Positions 36,997 to 46,330 of a DNA stretch of 64,000 nucleotides are shown here, piece after piece. Source of the DNA: Methylovulum sp. GTDB taxonomy: Bacteria; Pseudomonadota; Gammaproteobacteria; Methylococcales; Methylomonadaceae. Position 1 is the first letter of the stretch. The number at the start of each line of letters is the position of its first letter. Below the pieces are notes generated by a model, which saw only the letters and a program-made list of their open reading frames with translations, did not search any database and was not told where the DNA came from. Made by a program: the position numbers and the translations under genes. The stretch covers positions 29,207 through 93,206 of the forward strand of contig JAQTQZ010000015.1 of assembly GCA_028712695.1 (NCBI GenBank), read 5' to 3'.

Positions 36997-38336
36997 TAAA
37001 ACAAATCCAACCATGCTTGGGCCTTACGTTGTTGCTCCCCTGCAAAATTAGGTATCAAATAGCTCTCTAATACATTACGGGTGACCAAATCACCCAATGA
37101 GCCTTTTTGTAACAAAATCTCGGCATCAGGAATATCAGGTAAGGCAGTCAGTTTATCGGCTTTTTCAACGGGATCATAATGACAAACCACCACGCAATCT
37201 AATTGATCAGGTGTTAAACCGTTTAAAGTTGCAGGATTATGGGTAGTGACCAAAACATTCAAATTACGCCGATGGCTGCATTCCCAAATTGTATCGACCA
37301 ATAATTTAACCCGTGAAGGATGGATGCCATTATCCAATTCCTCAATCACCATTCTTGAATGTTCGGGTATAGTTTCTAATGCCGTTAAGATAGCCAATAC
37401 GCGTAACGTACCGTCCGATAATAACCGTGCATCAATAATTGCCCCGTCATCACGTTTTAAAGCCAATAGAACATCATTGGCTTGTGTAGTAATAAATTCA
37501 AAATCAATAAAAGGCTCTTCGGGCAATTGTTTTAATTTTGCCAATAACTTGGGTAATAATCGTTTTGATTCTTCAACGGCTTCATCCTTGGTTTTAATAC
37601 CATACAACACGGTAGAAAGATTTGAGCCGTCTTTGTTTAATTGTGTTGCGCCAATTCTTTCATATTGGCGCATGAGATGGGGGTGAAGGTCGAAAACAAA
37701 TGCGGATGTTAAGTGTTTTTTAATTGTGTCCGTAATTTCTACAGCCTCAAAAATAGAGCTATCTTTGATTTTTTTTTCAAACAGCAGTCTAGTTATATTA
37801 GGGTGATAGCACGATAGTATCGAACGGTCAGCAGGTAATTGGATTGTTGGTTTACGTCCATTTAAAAAATTATCAAAAGTAACGTTTAAAATGCCATTTA
37901 ATTTATTTTCACTATTAAATTGGGTGGCTTTAAAAAAATATTTTTTATTAACTTTTAATGACTCTTCAATAACGCCAAGTTGATTTTTGGACGCAATTCC
38001 AATTTCGTAGGCAATGCTATATTCGGTAATGGATTCATTTTCAACGTTGTTTTTTTCAATTGATGCTCTAAATCGAAGGCCAAAATAATTCTGTTTATTA
38101 TTTTCCTGTTTAGCGCAGCCCTGCAATCCACCTCGAATTTCAAAATTATTACCACTACCGCGCCCTATATCGCTAATTTCATATAAAGGTCGCCCGCTCG
38201 CCAATTGTGCTAATAACTCCACACCTTCAATAACATTGGTTTTTCCTGAACCATTACGTCCAATTAATAAAGTCATTGGACGCATTAAATTAATTTGTGC
38301 TTCTTTAAATCCTTTGAAGTTGATGAAATGGTGCAT
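36996..38336 (-). CDS. AAA15/ABC-type ATPase of a two-gene defence-like pair
   Basis: A 446-aa SMC-like ATPase with Walker A (GRNGSGKT, 26-33), an ABC-like signature (LSDGTLR), Walker B (MVIEELDNGIHPS) and a switch His (VTTHNPATLNG). This layout matches the OLD/AAA15/AAA21 ATPases used as sensors in PARIS, Septu and related systems. Its partner is a PIN protein instead of TOPRIM or HNH. Codon use is AT-rich compared with metG. The start MHHFINFKGF is typical of the family. Confidence 0.85.
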   Translation of the reverse strand: MHHFINFKGFKEAQINLMRPMTLLIGRNGSGKTNVIEGVELLAQLASGRPLYEISDIGRGSGNNFEIRGGLQGCAKQENNKQNYFGLRFRASIEKNNVENESITEYSIAYEIGIASKNQLGVIEESLKVNKKYFFKATQFNSENKLNGILNVTFDNFLNGRKPTIQLPADRSILSCYHPNITRLLFEKKIKDSSIFEAVEITDTIKKHLTSAFVFDLHPHLMRQYERIGATQLNKDGSNLSTVLYGIKTKDEAVEESKRLLPKLLAKLKQLPEEPFIDFEFITTQANDVLLALKRDDGAIIDARLLSDGTLRVLAILTALETIPEHSRMVIEELDNGIHPSRVKLLVDTIWECSHRRNLNVLVTTHNPATLNGLTPDQLDCVVVCHYDPVEKADKLTALPDIPDAEILLQKGSLGDLVTRNVLESYLIPNFAGEQQRKAQAWLDLF

Positions 38337-38450
38337 GATAATGTCGTCTTAGAATTAAATATCTATTCGATTAAAGCAAAAAAGCACGTAGGACGGGATT
38401 TCTTGTGTCAGCCTTTATAGTTATAGTTTCGGCGGCACATCTTCCATCGT

Positions 38451-38579
38451 TCCCATTTATGCCCCAGAGGGTACGCCCTGCCTAACTGCCATTAAGTCAA
38501 GTAAAAAGCATTAATATTCAGTATATTACATAGATGCTCGCTCCAAAGATACCGCTTACCATAAGGGGCATAAATGGGA
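38451..38579. repeat. 129-bp element with 15-bp terminal inverted repeats
   Basis: TCCCATTTATGCCCC (38451-38465) is repeated inverted at 38565-38579. The same CATTTATGCC core flanks 39192-39231 and part of it lies near 36456. It is MITE-like, with no coding capacity. Confidence 0.7.
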
Positions 38580-38590
38580 ATGCGGTTCTG

Positions 38591-38663
38591 GAAGCTCTAG
38601 CTTCCTGTCACTCCCGAAGCTAGAGCTTCTGAGACTTGGGTTACCAAGCATGAGCTTGGTAAC
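38591..38663. repeat. Two adjacent palindromic units
   Basis: GAAGCTCTAGCTTC (38591-38604) pairs with 38616-38629. GTTACCAAGC (38640-38649) pairs with 38654-38663 over a 4-base loop. The pairing of two different hairpins resembles a BIME/REP cluster. Confidence 0.7.
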
Positions 38664-38704
38664 CAGCATTCTATCTTTTTGAAAATAAAATATAAATTCT
38701 TAAC

Positions 38705-38887
38705 TTAATGGCAGTGACGCCCGGCGAGGTAACGATAAACAATCAAAAACGCAAACTCATTCAGCACTTGCACACTGATGACACCGCCAGCCGCTACAAG
38801 GGCTTCGGCCTTATCGGCTTTACGGTTATCTGCGGACAGCAAATATAGCAACACGTTGGTGCCAAAAAACACCTTAGCGTTGTTCAT
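38705..38887 (-). pseudogene. Truncated, mutated VapC-type PIN toxin
   Basis: A 60-aa frame begins like a PIN toxin, but the first catalytic Asp is Gly (VFFGTNVLLYLLS, where FFDTNVLLYLL is expected). The match ends near residue 46 (SVQVLNEFA), after which 14 unrelated residues lead to a stop. About two thirds of the domain is missing. It overlaps the antitoxin gene by 14 bases, as in intact pairs. It is inactive. Confidence 0.8.
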
Positions 38888-39107
38888 GCGCTTCTAAGCG
38901 ATCAAACTTAAAATCCGCAGGTAAACGCCCCCGATATTGGCGCAATCGTGCCAACAATTCGGCGATGTCGGGGTTTTTCTCCAATGCGGACGTCCGCTCT
39001 CCGGCGACATGGATTTCTATGTCGTCACCTTCTTTAAGTTCAAGGGCTTCAACAACGGCGGCGGGTATTCTGACGGCTAAGCTATTGCCCCATTTTGCAA
39101 CTTGCAC
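38874..39107 (-). CDS. AbrB/MazE-fold antitoxin, partner of the broken toxin
   Basis: A 77-aa protein with the SpoVT/AbrB DNA-binding start (MQVAKWGNSLAVRIPAAVVE) and an acidic C-terminus that would bind a toxin. It starts at GTG with AGGAG 7 bases upstream. The antitoxin looks intact although the toxin is broken, so it may survive as a repressor or an anti-addiction remnant. Confidence 0.85.
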   Translation of the reverse strand: MQVAKWGNSLAVRIPAAVVEALELKEGDDIEIHVAGERTSALEKNPDIAELLARLRQYRGRLPADFKFDRLEAHEQR

Positions 39108-39191
39108 AATATGCTCCTGATATTAGATAGACATGAGTTTCATTGTATATCCAAGTCTTGGTTAATGAAAAAACTGTGGTTTTCATCACGT

Positions 39192-39231
39192 CCATTTATG
39201 CCTTGGAACATACGCTCCGGGGCATAAATGG
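39192..39231. repeat. Short inverted repeat of the CATTTATGCC family
   Basis: CCATTTATGCC (39192-39202) pairs with GGCATAAATGG (39221-39231). It shares its arms with the 129-bp element at 38451-38579 and ends 14 bases before the acyltransferase stop. Confidence 0.65.
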
Positions 39232-39244
39232 GCGCGATTGAACT

Positions 39245-40069
39245 TTAGTCAAACAACAATGGCAGCTTTTTTTTACCCAAAGACAAAACGTGTTGCCGGA
39301 CACGTTGGCTTAGCTGTTTATGGGTGTCCGCGCTAGCGGCAATCGTGGTATACGGGATGGGACAACCTATTTTAAATTCGATGGTTTGATTGTTTTTATT
39401 AAACATTTCTTTAAACAACAGCATCGTGGCGAGCCGTTTGTAGAGCATTGACATGGCGTAGAACAGGATCGAGTTCTTGGCTGTTATATGAATGGGCAGG
39501 ATGTTGCAGCGGTTTTTTTTGGCTAATTTGATGAAGCCGGTTTGCCATTCGCCATCGCGAATGCCTGCGGGGGTTATGCGGGAAACTTCGCCTGCCGGAA
39601 AAATAATGAGGGCTTCTTCGTTTTTTAACGCGCCCAACATCGTCTTATAGCTGTCTTTCAGGTTTTTCTTGTCCGATAGCACTTCAACTGGCAGAAAAAC
39701 CGATTGCAGGGGTTCCACATTCAGGAGCAAACGGTTTGCTACGATACGCACATCAGGGCGGATTGTGCGCACAAGCTGGACAAGGGCCAAGCCATCTAGC
39801 GTACCTATCGGATGATTGGCGACAATCAGCAGCCGCCCCACCGAAGGGATGCTGTCTTGCGAGCCTGCGCTGATTTTGTAGCTGAAATTCAAATCATCAA
39901 GCAGTTTGTCAAGAAAAGCATACCCGTTCAAATGCTGGCTCTTACGAATCACGTTGTTGCAATCGGCTTCGTGCAGCACTCTCTTTAAGGCGCCTAAAAC
40001 CAGTTTATTCCCGCTAAGCAGTTTGAAATTAGGGTAGATTTCATTTAATAGTTGTTCTGTATCAATCAT
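39245..40069 (-). CDS. PlsC-type lysophospholipid acyltransferase
   Basis: A 274-aa acyltransferase with the H-x4-D active site (ANHPIGTLDG) and the later FPAGEVSR substrate-binding block. It lacks a clear N-terminal membrane helix. Close relatives acylate lyso-phospholipids or ornithine lipids; the acceptor here is not evident. It ends the accessory patch and is divergent from nifV. Confidence 0.85.
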   Translation of the reverse strand: MIDTEQLLNEIYPNFKLLSGNKLVLGALKRVLHEADCNNVIRKSQHLNGYAFLDKLLDDLNFSYKISAGSQDSIPSVGRLLIVANHPIGTLDGLALVQLVRTIRPDVRIVANRLLLNVEPLQSVFLPVEVLSDKKNLKDSYKTMLGALKNEEALIIFPAGEVSRITPAGIRDGEWQTGFIKLAKKNRCNILPIHITAKNSILFYAMSMLYKRLATMLLFKEMFNKNNQTIEFKIGCPIPYTTIAASADTHKQLSQRVRQHVLSLGKKKLPLLFD

Positions 40070-40307
40070 TTATGTGGAATCGATAGAAGTGGTTGAAGTC
40101 AGGTTGAAACAACAGCAAGGTGATGTATCAGAATTGTAAAATTATAACCGATTCAGACTACGTGCATTTAAGGCAATAACGGTAAAGTTGCCCTAACACC
40201 AGTGCTTATCAACGGCTACCTTGTCAGCAATCCAGGCCAAAACACACGTTATACGCAGAGCAATATGCTTGGCCTAACTTTGGCGTCCTACCCTCCGGAA
40301 AAAATTT

Positions 40308-40323
40308 TGTCGGGTTTGCGACA
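40308..40323. promoter_or_regulatory. NifA upstream activating site
   Basis: TGT-N10-ACA (40308-40310, 40321-40323) is the NifA consensus. It lies inside a longer palindrome with AAATTTTGT and ACAATTTT arms. It sits about 85 bases upstream of the sigma-54 -24 element, the usual distance. Confidence 0.8.
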
Positions 40324-40406
40324 ATTTTCCCTTCCCTCGCGGTATTGTCTTGTCCTTATTACATCAACCATCCTACAAATCCCGCTATTTCTGGGCTCTC
40401 AACAGT

Positions 40407-40422
40407 TGGCAAGCGTCTTGCT
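40407..40422 (+). promoter_or_regulatory. Sigma-54 promoter of the nifV operon
   Basis: TGGCAAGCGTCTTGCT matches the sigma-54 consensus with GG (40408-40409) and GC (40420-40421) separated by exactly 10 bases. Transcription should begin near 40433, about 28 bases before the nifV ATG. With the NifA site it marks nitrogen-regulated expression. Confidence 0.82.
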
Positions 40423-40460
40423 TTAACCTTATCAACAGTGTTCTAACTTCATCAGAAACC

Positions 40461-41595
<1,135 letters not shown>

Positions 41596-41612
<17 letters not shown>

Positions 41613-41757
41613 GTTATTGGTTGACCGTTATCTGGTCGACGCCGAAAGCACAGACGCGGACGAACTGGCAGGTTTGGACGATGACCGCTTTCCCGGTTCG
41701 TTTTTCCGTATTCCTGGCGCGCCAGTACCTGGCAAAACCAGCTGGAGCTTAAGGTAA
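41596..41757 (+). CDS. Small acidic protein between nifV and cysE
   Basis: A 53-aa frame, [19 protein letters not shown] to the end WSLR, overlaps the nifV end by 17 bases and stops 6 bases before cysE. GAGGG lies upstream at about 8 bases from the ATG. The N-terminal half is strongly acidic and the C-terminus Pro/Gly-rich. The tight fit between two genes argues for real translation. The function is unknown. Confidence 0.65.
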
Positions 41758-41763
41758 GTGGTC

Positions 41764-42543
41764 ATGGTGATGCCAACGCAAGCGATGGCAGACGCGCCTT
41801 TAGGCCTGCTGGCCCAGTGCTACGAAGATGTGCATTGCGTATTTGGCCGTGATCCGGCGGCGCACAGCGTCTTGGAAATTGTGCTGACTTACTCTGGCGT
41901 CCATGCCGTGTTGATGCACCGCATCAGCCACCGCTTATGGAAGGCCGACTGGAAATTGCTGGCCCGCGTGTTATCGGCATTTTCCAAATGGATGACGAGC
42001 GTGGACATCCATCCGGGCGCAACCATAGGACGACGTTTGTTTATTGACCATGCCTTGGGCGTCGTCATTGGTGAAACCGCCGAAATAGGCAACGATGTCA
42101 CGCTGTACCACGGCGTGACCTTGGGCGGTACGACTTGGAACAAGGAAAAACGCCACCCGACCTTGGGCAACAACGTCTTGGTCGGTTCCGGCGCAAAAAT
42201 CCTCGGCCCCATCACGTTAGGCAACAATGTCCGGGTCGGCGCCAACTCCGTCGTCGTAAAAGATGTGCCGCACTGCTGCACCGTGGTAGGTATCCCAGGG
42301 CGTATCATCCAAAGCAAAGGCACTAAAATCCAGAGCAAACACGGAATAGATTTAGACCATCATCTGATCCCCGATCCGGTAGGCAAAGCCATTTCCTGTT
42401 TGCTGGAACGTATTGACGAGCTGGAAGCCAAACAAGCGCAATTCCAAAAAGCCATAACCGTTGAAGAATGCCAGACTTGCGAAGCGGAAAGCATTTGCAC
42501 ATCGCAGAAAGACAGTCCGGTAAAAATGGCGGCGGGGTTGTAG
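41764..42543 (+). CDS. cysE: Serine O-acetyltransferase
   Basis: It makes O-acetylserine from serine and acetyl-CoA, feeding the cysteine needed for nitrogenase clusters. The 259-aa protein has the N-terminal helical domain and left-handed beta-helix hexapeptide repeats ([41 protein letters not shown]). The C-terminal extension is Cys-rich ([11 protein letters not shown]). The ATG at 41764 has AAGG 9 bases upstream. This is the nif-linked copy, as in Azotobacter (cysE1). Confidence 0.93.
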   Translation: MVMPTQAMADAPLGLLAQCYEDVHCVFGRDPAAHSVLEIVLTYSGVHAVLMHRISHRLWKADWKLLARVLSAFSKWMTSVDIHPGATIGRRLFIDHALGVVIGETAEIGNDVTLYHGVTLGGTTWNKEKRHPTLGNNVLVGSGAKILGPITLGNNVRVGANSVVVKDVPHCCTVVGIPGRIIQSKGTKIQSKHGIDLDHHLIPDPVGKAISCLLERIDELEAKQAQFQKAITVEECQTCEAESICTSQKDSPVKMAAGL

Positions 42544-43047
42544 ATGGACTTATTGGATTTTGAAGCGCAAGGCTTGTATTTTGAAGAAACCGATGTGGCA
42601 GGCGTTCAGGAATTGCTCGCCCTAGCATCGGAAAACTACGCCACGGGCGAGGCCGAATTGCCTTTGTTGCAAGCCTATTTTAAAGCGCCGAATTCCTTGA
42701 ATGTCTTGGTGGCGCTAAACCGCTTTTATTACTACCAACACCGTTTGGACGATGCCTTGGCGGCAACCCTAAAAGCGTTGGCGGTAATTAGGCCGCTGGT
42801 GGATTTTCCTGACGATTGGCGGGAATTGCAGATCGACCATTTGCAGAATACGCCCACCGCGTTGTTGACCCAAGTCAGGCTATATTTATTTACGCTGAAA
42901 GCCATTGGTTTTTTGCACATGCGCTTAGGGTTGTTGGATGAAAGCCAAAGTATTTTCGAAAAATTGGTTACGTTGGATAGCAAAAACAGGATTGGGGCGC
43001 AAGCGTTGTTGGATTTGCTGAACCAACGCCGGACGGAAGCGGCGTAG
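42544..43047 (+). CDS. TPR-like helical protein in the nif operon
   Basis: A 167-aa protein that starts on the base after the cysE stop. The sequence is all-helical with TPR-like spacing (NVLVALNRFYYYQHRLDDAL, KAIGFLHMRLGLLDESQSIF), suggesting a protein-interaction scaffold. No catalytic motif was seen. Its place between cysE and nifW suggests a nitrogenase accessory role, but I know no proven function. Confidence 0.75.
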   Translation: MDLLDFEAQGLYFEETDVAGVQELLALASENYATGEAELPLLQAYFKAPNSLNVLVALNRFYYYQHRLDDALAATLKALAVIRPLVDFPDDWRELQIDHLQNTPTALLTQVRLYLFTLKAIGFLHMRLGLLDESQSIFEKLVTLDSKNRIGAQALLDLLNQRRTEAA

Positions 43048-43079
43048 GCCGGAATACCCATAGGGCATAAATAAGTAAA

Positions 43080-43114
43080 TGTAGGTTGGGGTGAGGAACG
43101 AACCCCAACCTACA
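43080..43114. repeat. GTAGGTTGGGGT hairpin, copy 1
   Basis: A 13-bp perfect stem, TGTAGGTTGGGGT with ACCCCAACCTACA, has a 9-base loop. A related, more complex unit lies at 46331-46403. It falls in the gap before the 36-aa membrane-protein gene and could act as a processing or attenuation site within the operon. Confidence 0.8.
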
Positions 43115-43129
43115 AAAGGAGCCAAACCC

Positions 43130-43240
43130 ATGTTAAAAGCAAAACCCGATTATGTGATAGCCATAATGGCCTGTGCCGCATTCCTAATCTTGACGGTTTA
43201 TTTATTCGCGCAAGACACGACATTGGTCGGCCCTCTTTAA
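43130..43240 (+). CDS. 36-aa single-span membrane protein in the nif operon
   Basis: MLKAKPDYVIAIMACAAFL begins a 36-aa frame with one hydrophobic helix (about residues 8-26) and a short polar tail. AGGAG lies 9 bases before the ATG, a strong ribosome-binding site. It sits between the TPR-like gene and nifW in the same direction. It has no known function. Confidence 0.6.
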   Translation: MLKAKPDYVIAIMACAAFLILTVYLFAQDTTLVGPL

Positions 43241-43266
43241 TTTTTAAACCCTTAGCGGAGAACACC

Positions 43267-43581
43267 ATGAGTTTTGAAGAAGAAATGGAAGAAATGGAGT
43301 CCGCTGAAGACTTCTTGCAGTATTTCCAACTGGACTACGACCAGACTGTCGTGCATGTCAACCGTCTGCATATCCTGCAACGGTTCCACGACTATTTACA
43401 GCAAGGTGCCGACAGTATGCCGGAAGACGAGACAGCCAAGCGGGCGGTTTACAGCAAACTGCTGCTCCGCGCTTACCAGGACTTTGTCGAATCCGATGCC
43501 CAAACCGAAAAAGTCTTTAAGGTTTTCCACATGGATGAGCCGCAGACTGCCTTTGTTTCATTAAGCGACATAAAAACATGA
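43267..43581 (+). CDS. nifW: Nitrogenase-stabilising protein NifW
   Basis: A 104-aa NifW, recognised by SAEDFLQYFQL and VVHVNRLHILQRFHDYL. It protects the MoFe protein from oxygen or helps its maturation. GCGGAG lies 8 bases upstream of the ATG. It overlaps nifZ by ATGA. Confidence 0.92.
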   Translation: MSFEEEMEEMESAEDFLQYFQLDYDQTVVHVNRLHILQRFHDYLQQGADSMPEDETAKRAVYSKLLLRAYQDFVESDAQTEKVFKVFHMDEPQTAFVSLSDIKT

Positions 43582-44057
43582 AACCGGATCGCTTTGATGA
43601 AGGCCGCTTCGATTTTGGCGAATCGGTGCGCGTCACCCGCAACGTCCGTAATGACGGCACTTATCCGGGCTTAGATGTCGGCGTGTTGCTGGTGCGGCGC
43701 GGCAGTGTCGGGCACGTGCTCAATGTCGGCACATTCTTGCAGGATCAGGTGATTTTTACCGTCCATTTCCTTAGCCAAGACATCATGGTCGGCTGTCGCT
43801 TGGAAGAATTGATCAGCGCCGATGAGCCGTGGAACCCCAGCCGTTTTGAATTTCGCGACAAGGTTGTCTGTACTTTAGACCTAGGTTCGCGCGGTCAAGT
43901 GCTGGTTGCCAAAGGCGGTGACGGCGAAGTCTTAAAAGTGATCCGGGACGATGCCCTGATCCAATACCACGTCGCTTTCGGGGGACGCTTGCTGCAAGTG
44001 CCGGAAAACGCCCTTGCCCCCGCCCATCCTGAAACTTTTAATGAACCGGAGTTTTAG
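43578..44057 (+). CDS. nifZ: NifZ
   Basis: A 159-aa NifZ, needed for formation of the second P-cluster in the MoFe protein. The FGESVRVTRNVRNDGTYPG and RRGSVGHVLNVGTFLQD blocks are typical, and the SH3-like repeat pattern is kept. It is translationally coupled to nifW and followed 2 bases later by nifM. Confidence 0.92.
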   Translation: MKPDRFDEGRFDFGESVRVTRNVRNDGTYPGLDVGVLLVRRGSVGHVLNVGTFLQDQVIFTVHFLSQDIMVGCRLEELISADEPWNPSRFEFRDKVVCTLDLGSRGQVLVAKGGDGEVLKVIRDDALIQYHVAFGGRLLQVPENALAPAHPETFNEPEF

Positions 44058-44059
44058 CC

Positions 44060-44953
44060 ATGAACGTGACTGTTAAAACTGCGCCGCGCACCGCCACTAA
44101 AGCCACCGGTGCCGAGGCTTACACCCTATTAAGGGCAGCTTTGACTTTATTTAAAAAAGCCCCCAGTGAACTTGGCGAGGCGGAGTTGACAGAAGCGAGG
44201 CGGCAAGCCGCCAATGAGCACCTCATTGAATCCAGGATTCTTGCATCACAAGAAGCGGCGACCGTAGTCATTTCCGAACAGGACGTGCAACGGGCGTATC
44301 AGGAAGTCCGTGACCGTTATGATGACGAAGCGACGTTCTTGGCGGAACTGGATAAAAACCAGCTTGATGAAGACGACTTATATGCCGCTTTACAACGGCA
44401 ATGCAAAGTGGAGACCGTGCTGGAATTGATTGGCAGCCGCGCACCTGATGCCAGTGAGGTAGAAATCGGCATTTATTACCATCTGCACCCTGAACAGTTC
44501 CAAAAACCGGAACTGCGTGAAGCTTGGCATATTTTTATCAGCATCAATCCGGACTATCCCGAAAACACCCGCGAAGCCGCTTTGCAGCGTATTCAAGAAA
44601 TCAGCGAAAAACTGCAAAAGAAACCGCATAAATTCGCTGACTTGGCGTTAAAACATTCCGAATGCCCGACGGCATTACAAGGCGGTGTGCTAGGTTTCGT
44701 ACCACGTGGCAAATTGTATCCTGAGCTGGATGCCGTCTTGTTCAAGCTGAAAGCCGATGAAGTCAGCGCCGCCGTCGAATCGGAAATTGGTTTCCATCTG
44801 GTGTTATGTAACCAAATACAAAAACCGGAAACGTTATCGTTACAAAAAGCCAGCCCGAAAATACGCCAAGTCATGAAAGAACGTGCCAAACGGACTTGCC
44901 AACGGGCATGGATAGCAGGTTTGGCTAAAACTACAGACGGCCAACGGCATTAA
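44060..44953 (+). CDS. nifM: NifM peptidyl-prolyl isomerase
   Basis: This cytoplasmic foldase is needed for an active nitrogenase Fe protein. The 297-aa protein has a helical N-terminus and a C-terminal parvulin domain (about 150-270: EAWHIFISINPDYPENTREA, CPTALQGGVLGFVPRGKLYPE). No signal peptide is present, which separates it from SurA or PpiD. It follows nifZ directly. Confidence 0.93.
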   Translation: MNVTVKTAPRTATKATGAEAYTLLRAALTLFKKAPSELGEAELTEARRQAANEHLIESRILASQEAATVVISEQDVQRAYQEVRDRYDDEATFLAELDKNQLDEDDLYAALQRQCKVETVLELIGSRAPDASEVEIGIYYHLHPEQFQKPELREAWHIFISINPDYPENTREAALQRIQEISEKLQKKPHKFADLALKHSECPTALQGGVLGFVPRGKLYPELDAVLFKLKADEVSAAVESEIGFHLVLCNQIQKPETLSLQKASPKIRQVMKERAKRTCQRAWIAGLAKTTDGQRH

Positions 44954-45048
44954 AATGTCGGTTGGCTAGTTCTCAGGCTCCGGTTTGGGAACTAGCCAAC
45001 GAACAAGCTATATCAAAACCGCATTTCCAAACAGTGAGGAAAGCCATC

Positions 45049-46326
45049 ATGACCATTAAAGAAATCAAACATTGCTCTTTTTGCGGTATTGAACAATCCG
45101 CTTCCATACCGCTTATCGCCGGTGCAGAAGGTTATATTTGCGGGGCGTGTGTGGCGCTGGCGCATCAGGTGGTCAGTAATTGGAGCCGTAAAAAAGAATT
45201 GTCGAAAATGCAGGCGGACTTGCCTATCCCCGCCAAAATCAAGGATCACCTGGACCAATACGTCATCGGCCAACAGCTTGCCAAAGAAATCTTGGCAGTG
45301 GCGGTATACAACCATTACAAACGCCTGAGACACGAGAGCGGTGATGCGGGTTTGGGCGAGTTTGACAAAGATGTTGAAATCGGCAAATCCAATCTATTAC
45401 TGATCGGCCCATCAGGCACAGGCAAAACCCTACTCGCCAGCACCCTCGCCAAAATCGTTGGTGTGCCGTTTGTGGTCGCCGACGCCACCACCCTGACCCA
45501 AGCCGGTTATGTCGGTGATGATGTCGAAAACATCCTGGTGCGTTTGCTGGATGTCGCCGAAGGCAATATGACGAACGCTGAATGGGGCATTGTTTATCTG
45601 GATGAAATCGACAAGATCGCCCGCAGCCCTGAACAACCCACCGGTACGCGGGACGTTTCCGGCGAAGGTGTGCAACAAGCGTTGTTAAGGCTGGTGGAAG
45701 GCTCGCAAGTCAAACTGCCGAACAAAGGCCGCCACAGCAAAGAAGGCGCTGACCTCATTATGGACACGCGCAATATTCTGTTCATTGCGGGCGGCTCGTT
45801 CCCAGGCTTGGAAAAACACGTTGAAAAACGCTTGACCCCCACCAATACGGCGATTGGTTTCCATGCCAGCGTCAACCAAACCAGCGAAAAACCCAGTCTG
45901 GAAGCCATGCTTAACGCCACCCAACCCAGCGATTTACGCAAGTTTGGCCTGATCCCCGAATTTATTGGCCGTTTTCCGGTGTTGGCCCCGCTCGAATCTT
46001 TGGATGTTGATGCCCTGATCCGGGTATTGACCGAACCGAAAAACGCATTGGTCAGACAATACCAGCAATTGTTCGCGTTTGAAGGCGTGCAATTGGTATT
46101 CGAGCATGATGCGCTAGTGGAAATCGCCGAGAAAGCCATCGAACGCGAAACGGGGGCACGGGGCTTGCGCAGCATCATGGAACAGATCTTACGCAAAACC
46201 ATGTTTGATATTCCATCTAGGCAAGATGTTGAACAGTGCGTAGTCGATGCCGAAGTCGTGCGGGATGGCGCCGAAGTCCGGTTAGTCACAAAAGACGACG
46301 GGCAAATTAGACAGCAAGCAGGCTAA
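45049..46326 (+). CDS. clpX: ClpX unfoldase, nif-linked copy
   Basis: A 425-aa AAA+ unfoldase with an N-terminal Cys4 zinc domain (CSFCGIEQ ... ICGACVAL), Walker A (GPSGTGKT), Walker B (IVYLDEID), sensor and Arg-finger regions and the ClpX C-terminal domain. The pore loop motif GYVGDDVE is present. The ATG at 45049 has GAGGA 10 bases upstream; longer starts are not family-like. As with clpX2 of Azotobacter, it probably serves turnover of nif assembly proteins; no clpP is adjacent. Confidence 0.92.
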   Translation: MTIKEIKHCSFCGIEQSASIPLIAGAEGYICGACVALAHQVVSNWSRKKELSKMQADLPIPAKIKDHLDQYVIGQQLAKEILAVAVYNHYKRLRHESGDAGLGEFDKDVEIGKSNLLLIGPSGTGKTLLASTLAKIVGVPFVVADATTLTQAGYVGDDVENILVRLLDVAEGNMTNAEWGIVYLDEIDKIARSPEQPTGTRDVSGEGVQQALLRLVEGSQVKLPNKGRHSKEGADLIMDTRNILFIAGGSFPGLEKHVEKRLTPTNTAIGFHASVNQTSEKPSLEAMLNATQPSDLRKFGLIPEFIGRFPVLAPLESLDVDALIRVLTEPKNALVRQYQQLFAFEGVQLVFEHDALVEIAEKAIERETGARGLRSIMEQILRKTMFDIPSRQDVEQCVVDAEVVRDGAEVRLVTKDDGQIRQQAG

Positions 46327-46330
46327 AAAA

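Larger units (their letters stand above)
38337..38704. other. Gene-free repeat cluster
   Basis: This 368-base stretch holds no gene. It contains a 129-bp element with 15-bp terminal inverted repeats (38451-38579) and two further hairpins (38591-38663). The promoter of the ATPase/PIN pair should lie at its left end. Confidence 0.7.

Noticed and set aside
38451..38663. CRISPR array
   Set aside because: The repeats are inverted, few, and without regular spacers; no cas gene is present in the window.
40202..40426. 74-aa plus-strand frame upstream of nifV
   Set aside because: It runs through the NifA site and the sigma-54 promoter, has no ribosome-binding site and no protein-like composition. 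The region is regulatory.
40350..40460. N-terminal extension of nifV from an upstream start
   Set aside because: The extension would cross the sigma-54 promoter and lie before the expected transcript start. The ATG at 40461 matches the family start.
43130..43240. Treating the 36-aa frame as noise because of its length
   Set aside because: Rejected as an explanation because a strong ribosome-binding site and clear membrane helix support it; kept as a moderate-confidence gene.
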